The notes under the pieces were generated by a model, which saw only the letters and a list, made by a program, of their open reading frames with translations, ran no database searches and was not told where the DNA came from. The position numbers and the translations under genes were made by a program. 34,792 nt of DNA from Chamaesiphon polymorphus CCALA 037 (lineage in GTDB: Bacteria; Cyanobacteriota; Cyanobacteriia; Cyanobacteriales; Chamaesiphonaceae): positions 1-34,792 of the forward strand of contig NZ_PVWO01000010.1 in NCBI RefSeq assembly GCF_003003845.1. Reading direction: 5' to 3'. This document shows, piece by piece, positions 1-10,000 of this stretch. Numbering within the stretch: position 1 is the first letter of the stretch; every line of letters starts with the position of its first letter.

Positions 1-975
1 GCCCCAGGTATTATGCCCTCGATGTTTGAGAACCTGCTGGTATTGGACTACAACGATCCCGCGTCATTGCAAATTTTACGCGATCGAGCCGACGATCTCG
101 CGGCGATCTTAGTCGAACCAGTTCGCAGCCGCGATCCAGACTTACAACCCCTCGAATTTCTCCAGGATCTCCGTCGTCTCACCGAGCAGTCAGGAACTGC
201 CTTGATCTTTGATGAAGTCGTGACTGGCTTTCGCGTTCACCCTGGCGGTGCTCAAGCTTATTTTAATATTCAGGCGGACATGGCAACCTACGGTAAGGTT
301 GTCGGTGGCGGCTTACCAATTGGCATTGTTGCAGGTAAGACCGAATACATGGATGCCCTCGATGGTGGCTTCTGGCAGTACGGCGACAACTCGATCCCAG
401 AAGTTGGCGTTACCTTCTTTGCAGGTACCTTCGTGCGGCATCCAATGGCTTTAGCAGCGGCGGAAGCTATCTTACATAAACTCAAAGATGGTGGCGCAGA
501 ATTACAGCGATCTTTAGCTGACAAGGTAAGTAAGTTTGCCACCCATCTCAATCAACATTTCGATCGAGTCAAAGCACCCATCAAAATCGCCCATTTCAGT
601 TCGTTATTTTATGTTAACTATCCCCACGAATTGCCCTATGCAAATCTGCTGTTTTATCTAATGCGAGAAAAGGGCGTACATGTCTGGGATCATCGCCCCT
701 GTTTCTTCACACTCGCGCATACAGATGAAGAGATTGAATTTATCATTCGGGCTTTTAAAGATAGCGTAGCCGAACTCCAATCCGCCGACTTTTTACCAAG
801 TGGTGCATCTCGGTTAGTACGCAAAAGCGACGGTGATGAGCGGTTAAAAATTGACCGAAATCAGCCGCCAAAACCAGGCGCGAGATTAGGTCGCGATCCA
901 GAAGGAAAACCCGCCTGGTATGGCCCCGATCCTAACTCCCCTGGGAAGTATTTAAAAATAGAAGAAGTAGTCTAA
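1..975 (+). CDS. C-terminal aminotransferase (GSAM-like, class III) domain of a PKS/NRPS megasynthase, 5' truncated
   Basis: The frame is open from base 1, so this is the 3' end of a longer gene; the ATG at 13 is internal. The visible protein is a PLP-dependent class III aminotransferase of the glutamate-1-semialdehyde aminomutase-like type. It shows FDEVVTGFR (PLP-binding Asp) and YGKVVGGGLP, with the presumed Schiff-base Lys encoded at 295-297. The tail carries PGARLGRDPEGKPAWY, a linker I associate with aminotransferase domains embedded in hybrid megasynthases of the McyE/mycosubtilin type, where they convert a beta-keto thioester to a beta-amino one. Here the protein stops after the linker (TAA 973-975) instead of continuing into a condensation domain. 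Its stop overlaps the next start (TAATG). A free-standing aminotransferase is possible, but the linker argues against it. The family call is firm; the megasynthase context is inferred. Confidence 0.88.
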   Translation, partial: APGIMPSMFENLLVLDYNDPASLQILRDRADDLAAILVEPVRSRDPDLQPLEFLQDLRRLTEQSGTALIFDEVVTGFRVHPGGAQAYFNIQADMATYGKVVGGGLPIGIVAGKTEYMDALDGGFWQYGDNSIPEVGVTFFAGTFVRHPMALAAAEAILHKLKDGGAELQRSLADKVSKFATHLNQHFDRVKAPIKIAHFSSLFYVNYPHELPYANLLFYLMREKGVHVWDHRPCFFTLAHTDEEIEFIIRAFKDSVAELQSADFLPSGASRLVRKSDGDERLKIDRNQPPKPGARLGRDPEGKPAWYGPDPNSPGKYLKIEEVV

Positions 976-1850
976 TGGTAAATAAAATTGTTAATAGCTC
1001 AAAGAGAATTTTACGTGGATTTGTAGAGAATGCACCAATCCTGAGAGACTTCTACTACTATCATTGGCTGTTTCCCATAAATCCTAATCTTTACCGAGGA
1101 GTTTTTAGGTCTTTTGCTGAAGCTTCAGCAGCAGTTCCGGCGAGTAATCCTTCTGGCTATAACTATGATGAAATACATAATTTATCGCTCAACCAAAACT
1201 TCGGTCTTGACGAGATTGGCAAATTTAAACAGATCGATTATCCCATACTTGTATGGTTGGGAGAAATATTTAAAGATCGATCGACAGTATTCGATTTAGG
1301 TGGAAATACAGGCAATAGCTATTATGCCTATCGCAAATATCTTTCCTATCCGCCAGCAATGCAATGGTTAATCTGTGATGTCCCCGCAGCCGTTAAGGTG
1401 GGGAATGAACTATTGAAAAAATTTAGCAGCCCAGGATTGTCATACACCACCAATATTGCTGATGCTGAGGGTTTTGATATCTTTATTACCTGTGGCACTC
1501 TCCAATATTTGGAATCTTCCTTATCAGAATTATTAAGTCAACTCCAATCTAAGCCGCAGCATCTGATTATCAATCATGTTCCTTTTTACAATGGTGAAGA
1601 GTACGTCACTTTACAAAATCTGTTGATTGTTGATTCAGTTAATAAAACCCAGATAGCCTCTTACACGCCATATAAAATTCAAAATCGCACTAATTTCATA
1701 GATTCGATCGAAAAGTTAGGCTATGAATTAGCAGATAATTGGCAACAAAATCGAACCTGCTATATTCCATTTGAGCCGAAACGCTTTGTAGATGCCTATC
1801 ATGGATTCTATTTCAGACTTAAAATTCAGCCATTGCATAAAATTACTTAA
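975..1850 (+). CDS. SAM-dependent methyltransferase, TIGR04325-like (copy 1)
   Basis: This 291-residue protein looks like a putative methyltransferase of the TIGR04325 (LIC12133) type. The SAM-binding glycine-rich motif is VFDLGGNTG at about residues 105-113, followed by an acidic strand end (CDVP) and a later CGTLQYL segment. The N-terminal part (FVENAPILRDFYYYHWLF, then NPNLYRGVF and SFAEA) is shared with the paralogue at 2838-3719. The start is fixed by the 1-nt TAATG overlap with the aminotransferase gene, which suggests translational coupling and a common transcript. It probably methylates the NRPS/PKS product, an intermediate or a precursor; the acceptor atom cannot be read from sequence. 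The methyltransferase fold is well supported; the substrate is unknown. Confidence 0.8.
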   Translation: MVNKIVNSSKRILRGFVENAPILRDFYYYHWLFPINPNLYRGVFRSFAEASAAVPASNPSGYNYDEIHNLSLNQNFGLDEIGKFKQIDYPILVWLGEIFKDRSTVFDLGGNTGNSYYAYRKYLSYPPAMQWLICDVPAAVKVGNELLKKFSSPGLSYTTNIADAEGFDIFITCGTLQYLESSLSELLSQLQSKPQHLIINHVPFYNGEEYVTLQNLLIVDSVNKTQIASYTPYKIQNRTNFIDSIEKLGYELADNWQQNRTCYIPFEPKRFVDAYHGFYFRLKIQPLHKIT

Positions 1851-1872
1851 TATCTAAAAATAGATGTGATTT

Positions 1873-2832
1873 ATGAGCTATTCATCGATCGATCCTAATT
1901 CAAAATCGACAATTCCAGCTCCAATTATCGAACCTAACGATCCGAATTTTCAACAGAAATTCAACCAAGAGTCGTTTCAGTTTACCCATCAGCTAGCAGG
2001 ACATCCTCTATTTGAAATTCCTCGCTTGGTAGAACTGGCAAATTTGGTAGTAGCAAAGGGTGGACGACAGAAAGTTCATAGTTCTGACGGGAATGTACTA
2101 GTTCATCAAAAGTGGTCGGATATGCCGTTTAAAGAACGATTTGAGGAGGCATTAGCTCAGATCGATGAATCGGGTTCGCTAATTGTAATCAAAAGTATCC
2201 AACTCGATCCAGAATACGATGCGCTGCTCGATCGGATTGTGAGCGAACTAACAATGCTAACAGGGATTAATTTGCATCAAGAAATTACATGGTTAGAAGG
2301 ATATATCTTTGTCTCTTCACCACAGACAATAACTCCCTATCATCTGGATCATGAATCCAATTTTCTGTTGCAAATTCAAGGAGAAGAAGACGTTAATCTT
2401 TTTGACCAAAGAGATCGATCGGTATTAACAGAACAAGAGATAGAACATTATTTCGTTGGCGATCTGCAAGCAGCAACTTATCGGCAAGAAAACCAAAATA
2501 AAGCTAGTGTTTACCATTTAGTACCTGGACTTGCCGTACATCATCCAGCAAGAGCACCCCATTGGCTCAAAAATGGCGATCGAACTTCAGTAGCCCTGAG
2601 CATCAATTTCTGTATGCGATCTTATGACTTAGAAGCCAGAGTTTATCAAGTCAACCATTACCTCCGTAAACTGGGATTGAATCCCACACCACCAGGAAAA
2701 TCTCCGCTCCAAGATAGTCTCAAGCAAGCTTTTCTCGGGATCTTTAGCAAGCACAAGCCAGACAACAAAACAGATGTTGTGTTTTCTGGGATCGATCGAC
2801 TAAAAGCACCACTAAAAAATATTAAACTTTAA
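1873..2832 (+). CDS. JmjC/cupin-like Fe(II)/2-oxoglutarate-type oxygenase
   Basis: This 319-residue protein has a probable cupin-fold iron site. HLD at residues 157-159 gives the HxD pair, and a distal His lies in the VHHPARAPHW stretch (residues 222-231), where H224 or H230 are candidates. The segment TPYHLDHESNF, then VNLFDQRD, then LSINF follows the order seen in JmjC-like/cupin_8 hydroxylases. It lies between two paralogous methyltransferases, 22 bp after the first and 5 bp before the second, so it is very likely co-transcribed with them and with the NRPS genes. A plausible role is hydroxylation of an amino-acid side chain or acyl chain, possibly creating an oxygen for methylation. That sequence of steps is inference. 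A non-catalytic cupin or epimerase-like role is not excluded. Confidence 0.7.
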   Translation: MSYSSIDPNSKSTIPAPIIEPNDPNFQQKFNQESFQFTHQLAGHPLFEIPRLVELANLVVAKGGRQKVHSSDGNVLVHQKWSDMPFKERFEEALAQIDESGSLIVIKSIQLDPEYDALLDRIVSELTMLTGINLHQEITWLEGYIFVSSPQTITPYHLDHESNFLLQIQGEEDVNLFDQRDRSVLTEQEIEHYFVGDLQAATYRQENQNKASVYHLVPGLAVHHPARAPHWLKNGDRTSVALSINFCMRSYDLEARVYQVNHYLRKLGLNPTPPGKSPLQDSLKQAFLGIFSKHKPDNKTDVVFSGIDRLKAPLKNIKL

Positions 2833-2837
2833 ATGCG

Positions 2838-3719
2838 GTGACAATATCTGACATGAAAACAATCAAGCAAGTTTTCCGAAATTTTGTAGAAAACACACCT
2901 GTTCTTAAAGATTACTACTATTATTATTGGCTGTTTCCTAGAAATCCCAATCTTTACCGCTATGTTTTTAACTCCTTTGCTGAAGCCCTAGCGGCTGTAC
3001 CAGCAGGTGCTTTAGCTGGCTATAATTATCGTGATTTTTATGAGTTAAGGCTGACAGATTTTAGCGATCTAGAACGAGTCAAGCCGAGCGATTATCCGAT
3101 GCTAGTTTGGCTCAGAGAGGCTTTTACAGATAGTTCTACAGTTTTCGATCTGGGTGGCACGACTGGATATGGATATTATACATATCGTAAGTATATTTCT
3201 TTCCCTGAATCCTTGCACTGGCAAGTCTGTGAAGTACCTAAAATTGTTGAGGTCGGGAAAGAGTTGATGGAGATAATTCCTAGCTCTGGATTGAACTATA
3301 CCACCAAGATGTTAGATGCTGAGGCGGAAATTTTCTTCAGTACCGGGATGTTGCAGTACTTTGAAGAGTCTCTAGCTGATATGTTGGCTAAATGGTCGGT
3401 AAAACCTCGCCATTTAGTTATCGATCGCATCCCTCTTTATGAGGGTGAAACTTACGTTACGCTGCAAAGACCTTTAATAGTTCGTCCGCAGGGTAATTTT
3501 GTTTCATATATCCCTTTCAAGATTCAAAATAGAACCAAATTCATTAATGATTTGTTAGGATTGGGTTACGAGCTAGTTGATACTTGGCAACAGGATCGCC
3601 AATGCTTTATCCCATTCCATCCAGATCGATTTGTAGATGCATTTCACGGATTTTATTTTCGACATGTATCGGTTCCAACTATATGTTCATCGGCTAAATC
3701 GTTAGCATTCAAGAGTTAA
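2838..3719 (+). CDS. SAM-dependent methyltransferase, TIGR04325-like (copy 2)
   Basis: This is a paralogue of the protein at 975-1850, alike over its whole length. Shared blocks include FVEN, PNLYR, SFAEA, the SAM motif (VFDLGGTTG, residues 102-110), YYTYRKY, and a C-terminal region with IPF and RFVDAFHGFYFR. The start is uncertain. A GTG at 2838 gives the same 11-residue spacing to the conserved FVEN region as copy 1, while an ATG at 2853 would remove five residues; neither has a strong Shine-Dalgarno sequence. The two copies differ around the motif I glycines (GNTGNSYY against GTTGYGYY), so they may act on different acceptors or successive sites. It ends 10 bp before the first NRPS gene. 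Confidence 0.8.
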   Translation: MTISDMKTIKQVFRNFVENTPVLKDYYYYYWLFPRNPNLYRYVFNSFAEALAAVPAGALAGYNYRDFYELRLTDFSDLERVKPSDYPMLVWLREAFTDSSTVFDLGGTTGYGYYTYRKYISFPESLHWQVCEVPKIVEVGKELMEIIPSSGLNYTTKMLDAEAEIFFSTGMLQYFEESLADMLAKWSVKPRHLVIDRIPLYEGETYVTLQRPLIVRPQGNFVSYIPFKIQNRTKFINDLLGLGYELVDTWQQDRQCFIPFHPDRFVDAFHGFYFRHVSVPTICSSAKSLAFKS

Positions 3720-3729
3720 GAGGTATTAT

Positions 3730-6700
3730 ATGAGTTCATTACTTAAAAACCAACAGTCGATAGAAACTACTGTGGACTTCGATCCCTTTGCTGAGGGCGA
3801 ACTACTGTTGACTGCACCTGCGACGGAATCCCAAACAGAGATTTGGGCATCGGTGCAGATGGGTAGTGATGCTAATTGTGCCTATAATGAGTCTCAAACG
3901 CTACGGTTGCGAGGAGTATTGGCTGTTGAGTCATTGCGATCGGCTCTGCAACAACTGGTGCTACGTCATGAGGCGTTGCGAACGACGATTAGCCCGGATG
4001 GAACTACGCTGTGTATCGCCGAATCCTTGGTGCTAGAAGTTCCAGAGATCGACTTGTCGGGGCTGAATGTGGCGGAGCGGGAAACTAAAGTAGCCCAGCT
4101 CCGGCTCGCAGCGGTAGAGCTACCTTTTAATTTAGAGCATGGGCCATTATTTCGATCGCAGATCGTCAAGCTCGATCCTGAAGAACATTTAGTTATTATT
4201 ACTGCTCATCATATTATCTGTGATGGCTGGTCTTGGGCGGTAATGATGCCCGATCTCGGTAACTTGTATTCAGCCTTAAAACAGGGAGAAATACCAGATC
4301 TAGCGGCACCAGAACGGTTTAGTACATATGCGATCGATCGAGCCGATGCCGTCGATGATGAAGAATCGATCGCCACTGAAGCTTACTGGTTAGAACAATT
4401 TGCGGGAGCGATACCCTTGGTAGATCTACCTACGGATCGTCCCCGCCCTCCCCTGCGGACATTTAATTCGGCGCGGGAAGATTGGGATTTATCACCGATA
4501 TTAGTTGCCAATCTCAAGCAACTTGGGACTAAATTTAGCTGTAGCTTTATGACAACGCTGTTGTCAGGTTTTGAAGTTTGGTTATATCGTCTGACTGGGC
4601 AGGAAGATTTGGTGGTGGGAGTTTCAGCCGCAGGACAAGCAGCCTCCGAACTTTACAACTTGGTCGGACATTGTGTAAATCTATTGCCGTTACGGAGTCA
4701 AGTGGATGGGACATCCTCCTTTAGCGAGTACCTGCAAACTCGTCGATTGGCTGTTCTCGATGCCTACGATCGTCAACAATTTACTTTTGGTAGTTTAGTT
4801 CAAAAGTTAGCAATTCCTCGCGATGCGAGTCGGATTCCGCTGGCTCCAGTATTGTTGAATATCGATCGAGCACTCGACACCAGCCAGCTACCTTTCGATG
4901 GGCTGGAAGTAGAGTTATACTCCAATCCCCGCACCTATGAAAACTTTGAATTGTTTGTCAATGCCACGGAATTTGCGGGTAAGGTAACGCTGGAATGTCA
5001 GTATAATACTAATCTGTTCGATGCCGAAACGATCCAGCGGCGGATGGCAGAATTGGAAACGCTGCTAGAAGGGATGGTTGCCGATCCAGATCGATCGATT
5101 TCAACACTACCACTATTACCAGTCTCCGAACAAAATCTATTAGCAGAGTGGAATCAAACAGGGGTATCCTATTCCCAAGCTAGCTGTATTCATCAGTTAG
5201 TAGAAGCACAAGTCGATCGCACACCTGACGAGATCGCCGTTAGTTTTGAAAACCAGCATCTCACCTACAGAGAATTAAACCAGAAAGCGAATCAACTTGC
5301 CCATTATTTGTGCGGATTGGGGGTTAAGCCAGAAACGCTGGTAGGAATTTGTTGCGATCGATCCCTAGATATGGTTTTGGGTGTACTGGGGATTCTCAAA
5401 GCTGGGGGAGCTTATGTGCCCTTAGATCCGGCTTATCCCCAAGAGCGAATCGCGTTTATGGCTGATGATGCACGGGTGCATGTATTGCTTACCCAATCAC
5501 ATCTTCAGGCAGATCTGCCCCCATCCTCCGCTCAGATTGTCTGTCTCGATCGAGATTGGAACGCGATCTCCGAAGTAAATAACGGATCTCAACCTCCTAT
5601 CACTGGCGTTACCGCCGCAAATCTGGCTTATATTATTTACACTTCTGGCTCGACTGGCAAACCCAAAGGAGTTCAAATTCAACATGGTAGTGTCGTTAAC
5701 TTACTCGAATCAATCCGCCATCAACCTGGATTAACAGATCGAGACACATTGTTATCGGTGACGACACTATCATTTGATATTGCCTCCTCAGAAGTTTTTC
5801 TACCCCTGATTGTCGGCGCACGACTCGTGTTAGTCAGTCGAGATGTTGCCGCCGATGGTATCCAACTCATCCAAGCAATGGAGGATGCCCAAGCAACGTT
5901 TATGCAGCCCACACCTGCCACTTGGCGGCTACTGCTGGAATCAGGCTGGGAGGGCAGTCCAAACTTAAAAATGGTCAGCACTGGCGAAGCATTACCGCGC
6001 GATCTGGCAGATCGACTCCTACCTAAAGGGAAAGAATTATGGAATCTGTATGGCCCGACAGAAACTACAATTTGGTCGGCAGGCTATCAGTTAGCTGCCA
6101 ATGGCAAACCGATTACGATCGGTCAACCGATTGCTAATACTCAGCTTTATATTCTCGATCGCCATTTACAACCCGTACCGATCGGCGTACCGGGCGAACT
6201 ACATATTGGCGGTGCCGGAATTGCGCGGGGTTATCTAAATCGTCCCGAACTCACAGCCGAGAAGTTCATCCCCAACCCCTTCAGTTCCGATCCAGATGCA
6301 CGCCTGTATAAAACTGGAGATCTCGCCCGCTGGCTACCTGCTGGCGAAGTTGAATGTCTGGGGCGGATTGACTATCAGGTTAAAGTTCGCGGCTTTAGAA
6401 TCGAACTAGGCGAGATCGAGGCTAATTTACTCAAATCTGATGCCATCAAAGAAGCAATTGTCATTGTCCGCGAAGATACACCTGGTGAGAAAGTTTTAGT
6501 CGGCTACTTTGTACCTGCAACGGGTACGGTTGATACTGCTTATGCCGTAATTCCTGAATTGCGTCAGTTTCTCAAGGCTAGTTTACCAGACTTCATGGTG
6601 CCGACTATTTTCATGGTAGTGGAGGCAATGCCACTAACTCCAAATGGTAAAGTCGATCGCCAAGCACTACCCAAACCTGATGCTGTCAGACGTGAATTAG

Positions 6701-7005
6701 CGGCAAACTACTTAGCACCGCGCAGCGAAATGGAACAGGAGATTGCCAATATTTGGGCAGAAGTCCTCAAGGTAGAACGGATTGGGATTTACGATAATTT
6801 CTTTGAGCTGGGCGGATATTCGTTACTGGCAATTCAGATCGTCTCCCGAATGCGGAAAGCCTTTAGCGTGGAAATTCTCTTACCCACTTTATTTGAAATC
6901 CCTACAATTGCCGATCTCGCGGCTCGGATCGAAACGCTACGATGGGTGTTACAGGAAGAACAATTTAGCCAGACTGGCAGCGATTATGAAGAGGGCGAGC
7001 TATGA
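3730..7005 (+). CDS. Nonribosomal peptide synthetase, one module: C-A-PCP
   Basis: This 1091-residue single-module NRPS begins with a condensation domain (about 20-460) carrying intact HHIICDG (H160, H161, D165). The adenylation domain (about 490-975) has intact core motifs: YIIYTSGSTGKPKG (T638 onward), NLYGPTE (L773-E778), YKTGDLARW, and NGKVDR with catalytic Lys974. The carrier domain has DNFFELGGYSLL, with the phosphopantetheine Ser at 1031. Reading pocket positions against GrsA by eye gives D683, I684, S687, Q726, V749, T751, L773, I781, W782, close to the glycine-type code DILQLGLIWK but different at three sites. The N-terminus (DPFAEGELLLTAPATESQ) resembles what follows an aminotransferase domain in hybrid synthases. 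The acidic C-terminus (EEGEL) suits docking to the TubC-like domain of the next protein. AAGAGGT lies just upstream of the ATG. The gene overlaps the next by ATGA. Confidence 0.95.
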   Translation: MSSLLKNQQSIETTVDFDPFAEGELLLTAPATESQTEIWASVQMGSDANCAYNESQTLRLRGVLAVESLRSALQQLVLRHEALRTTISPDGTTLCIAESLVLEVPEIDLSGLNVAERETKVAQLRLAAVELPFNLEHGPLFRSQIVKLDPEEHLVIITAHHIICDGWSWAVMMPDLGNLYSALKQGEIPDLAAPERFSTYAIDRADAVDDEESIATEAYWLEQFAGAIPLVDLPTDRPRPPLRTFNSAREDWDLSPILVANLKQLGTKFSCSFMTTLLSGFEVWLYRLTGQEDLVVGVSAAGQAASELYNLVGHCVNLLPLRSQVDGTSSFSEYLQTRRLAVLDAYDRQQFTFGSLVQKLAIPRDASRIPLAPVLLNIDRALDTSQLPFDGLEVELYSNPRTYENFELFVNATEFAGKVTLECQYNTNLFDAETIQRRMAELETLLEGMVADPDRSISTLPLLPVSEQNLLAEWNQTGVSYSQASCIHQLVEAQVDRTPDEIAVSFENQHLTYRELNQKANQLAHYLCGLGVKPETLVGICCDRSLDMVLGVLGILKAGGAYVPLDPAYPQERIAFMADDARVHVLLTQSHLQADLPPSSAQIVCLDRDWNAISEVNNGSQPPITGVTAANLAYIIYTSGSTGKPKGVQIQHGSVVNLLESIRHQPGLTDRDTLLSVTTLSFDIASSEVFLPLIVGARLVLVSRDVAADGIQLIQAMEDAQATFMQPTPATWRLLLESGWEGSPNLKMVSTGEALPRDLADRLLPKGKELWNLYGPTETTIWSAGYQLAANGKPITIGQPIANTQLYILDRHLQPVPIGVPGELHIGGAGIARGYLNRPELTAEKFIPNPFSSDPDARLYKTGDLARWLPAGEVECLGRIDYQVKVRGFRIELGEIEANLLKSDAIKEAIVIVREDTPGEKVLVGYFVPATGTVDTAYAVIPELRQFLKASLPDFMVPTIFMVVEAMPLTPNGKVDRQALPKPDAVRRELAANYLAPRSEMEQEIANIWAEVLKVERIGIYDNFFELGGYSLLAIQIVSRMRKAFSVEILLPTLFEIPTIADLAARIETLRWVLQEEQFSQTGSDYEEGEL

Positions 7006-10000
7006 ACAAGGTTGATGAATTGCTGCTAGAACTGCGCTCTAGAGATGTTCGGGTATGGGTTGACGGCGACAAGTTGCGCTATAAAGCCCCCAAAGAAACC
7101 CTTTCGCCAGAGTTACTCGATCGAGTAAAAGTAAATAAAACCGAAATCATCGCATTTTTGCAAGATGCAACTGCCCAGGCGAACTCCCAATTACCGCCGA
7201 TTGTGGCGATCGATCGCCATGATAGGTTATCTCTTTCCTTTGCGCAACAACGTCTCTGGTTCTTACATCAGTTTGAGCCAGATAGTTCGTCTAGCAACAT
7301 GCCAGTGGTAGTACGGATCGAAGGATCGCTAGATGTCGATCTTTTAGCACGTAGCATTACCGAAGTATTCAGTCGTCATGAGGTGCTACGGACAACATTT
7401 CTGGCGGTAGATGGACAACCCACTGTCTCGATCGCCCCACCAACCCCGATCGACTTGCCCGTTATCGATTTACAACATCTTCCCCAACCGGAGCGGGATA
7501 CAGAAGCTGCTAGGCTAGCCACAGACGAAGCTTGCGCCCCTTTCGATCTGGAAAACGGGCCGATTTTGCGGGTCAAACTGCTGCGATTGAGCGATCGAGA
7601 ATCTCTATTTATCTGGAACCTACACTGTATTATTTGCGATGGTGCCTCTTCAGATATTTTCTATCAAGATTTAACCGCTATTTATGCGGCTCTTCTGGCT
7701 GGAAAGCCTGCGCCATTAAAGGATCTGCCGATTCAATATGTTGATTTTGCTCATTGGCAACGTCAGTGGCTCCAAGGCGAAGTTCTAGACTCTCAGCTCA
7801 AATATTGGCAGCAAAAATTAGCGCATCTTCCACGCTCGATCAAATTACCAACCGATCGAGTTCGTCCTCCCAATATGCAAACCTATCGGGGAGATCGCGC
7901 CGCGCGGATGTTGCCCAGAGCAATTAATACTGCCCTCAATACTCTCAGCCAAGAGATGGGTAGCACCTTGTTCATGGTGTTACTATCAGCTTTTGGGTTG
8001 CTGCTCCATCGCTATTCGATGCAAGAGGATCTATTAATTAACTTCGCCAGTGCTGGTCGCAGTCAGATGGAAACTGAAGGGTTAATTGGGTTTTTCTCTA
8101 ACACTTTGCTGCTGCGAACTGACTTTGGTGGTAATCCCACATTTCGAGAATTACTGACGCGGGTGCGCCAAGAATCTTTAGGAGCATACGCTCATCAAGA
8201 CATCCCATTTGAGAAGCTGATTGAAGAACTTCGCCCCGAAGAAAATCAATCCCGTTCGTCGTTATTTCAGATTAAATTTGCCCTCAATCCACCGTGGTCT
8301 GAAGGTCGAGGCATGGCTTCAGTCCACCTTCCTGACGTGACATTTACCTCATTGTTTGGCTATATTTATCACGGAAAAACTAAATACGATCTGACCTTGG
8401 TCATGCGCGAACAGGACGAAGGATTGGGCTATGTATTCGACTACAACGCCGATCTATTTGAATCCAGCACGATCGATCGGATGCTAGATCATTTCCAAAA
8501 TTTGTTAGAAGGAATATTAGCAAATCCCGATCGATACCTATCGGAATTACCCCTATTATCTCTCGCCGAACAGCAACAACTGTTACAAAGTTGGGATAAA
8601 ACTAAAACTTCTCGATCCGATCTTAGTTTTGTACATGAGGCATTTGAGGATTGGGTCGATCGAACTCCAGATGCGATCGCTCTAGTCTACGAACAGACAC
8701 AATTAACCTATCGAGAACTCAATTGTCAGGCGAACCAACTAGCCCACTATCTAAAATCGTTAGGAGTTATTCCCGGCACACATATAGGAATTTGTCTAGA
8801 GCGATCTCCAGCCGCGCTCGTCACTTTACTCAGTATCCAAAAACTAGGAGCAACTTGCATCCCGATCGATCCGGCTACTTCAGACGCACAAATTGCCGAG
8901 ATTTTAACGGATGCTCAGGCAAATATTTTAGTCATCCAATCTTCGCTCGATCGAATCATCGATAATTCAGTTAAGACGATCGATCTAGATAGTAGTTGGG
9001 AAGCGATCTCACCACAACCTCAGACATCGCCCGATTTTCACTCCACCTCCACCCAACCCGCCTACATCCTTTACCCCAGTCAGACTGACAGTAAACCGAT
9101 CGGTGTGAGTATTGGGCATCAAGGCATTATCCAACTGGCTAACTTAGGCGAGGGCATCGAGCTAACCGACTCGGATGTTTCACTCCAGTCCAGTTCCCTT
9201 GCCTCTGAAGTCGCCATATTTGAAATTTGGGGCAGTTTGCTCAATGGGGCAACTATTGCCATCCTCCCTCAATACGTTTCGATCGGACAGCGGTTTAAAC
9301 CGCCGCTAGTGATGCAAAGTCCGCCTACGCGGACTAACTATAGCAAAGATAACAGTTTATCCGAACTCGATGGCATCCTCTTTTCCCAATTATCTACTCT
9401 GAGCGATATCGGCAAAGTTCTACAACAGCATCGGGTAACTACTGTCTGGCTCCCAACTCGCTTACTTCACCAACTGGCGATCGAGCAAATCGAAGCCCTC
9501 AAGTCATTGCGCCAGATATTCACAGGTGGAGATGCTCTATCTCCTCAATTAGTCAAGAAACTAGCCCAAGATTTACCAGATTGCCAGTTAATTAACACCT
9601 ATAGTTTGCCAGAAAATACGGGACTTACTTGCTACAATCCGGCTGTAACCCTGCCGTCTACTAACACCTCAATTTCGATCGGTCGAGCTATCGCCTATTC
9701 CCAGGCGTTGATTCTCGACAGTTATCGTCAGCCTGTGCCGATTGGCATAGTTGGCAATCTTTATATTGGTGGCGATAAACTAGCTCAGGGTTATTTTAAC
9801 CGCCCCGAACTAACCGCCAGTAAATTTATTACCCATCCTTTCGATCCAAAACCGGAAGCACGCCTCTATCAGACAGGAGAACTCGCGCGGTATCTACCAG
9901 ATGGCTCGATCGAAATTGTCGGACACACTGAGTCGATCGCCAAGATTTACGGCTTACAGATTGAAGTTGCCAGAATTGAAACCGCTCTGAGCCAACATCC

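Noticed and set aside
8671-8690. HIP1-like GCGATCGC and many GATCGATCG palindromes as candidate regulatory sites
   Set aside because: They are spread across coding regions throughout the window, so they are a genome-wide oligonucleotide signature rather than local operators.
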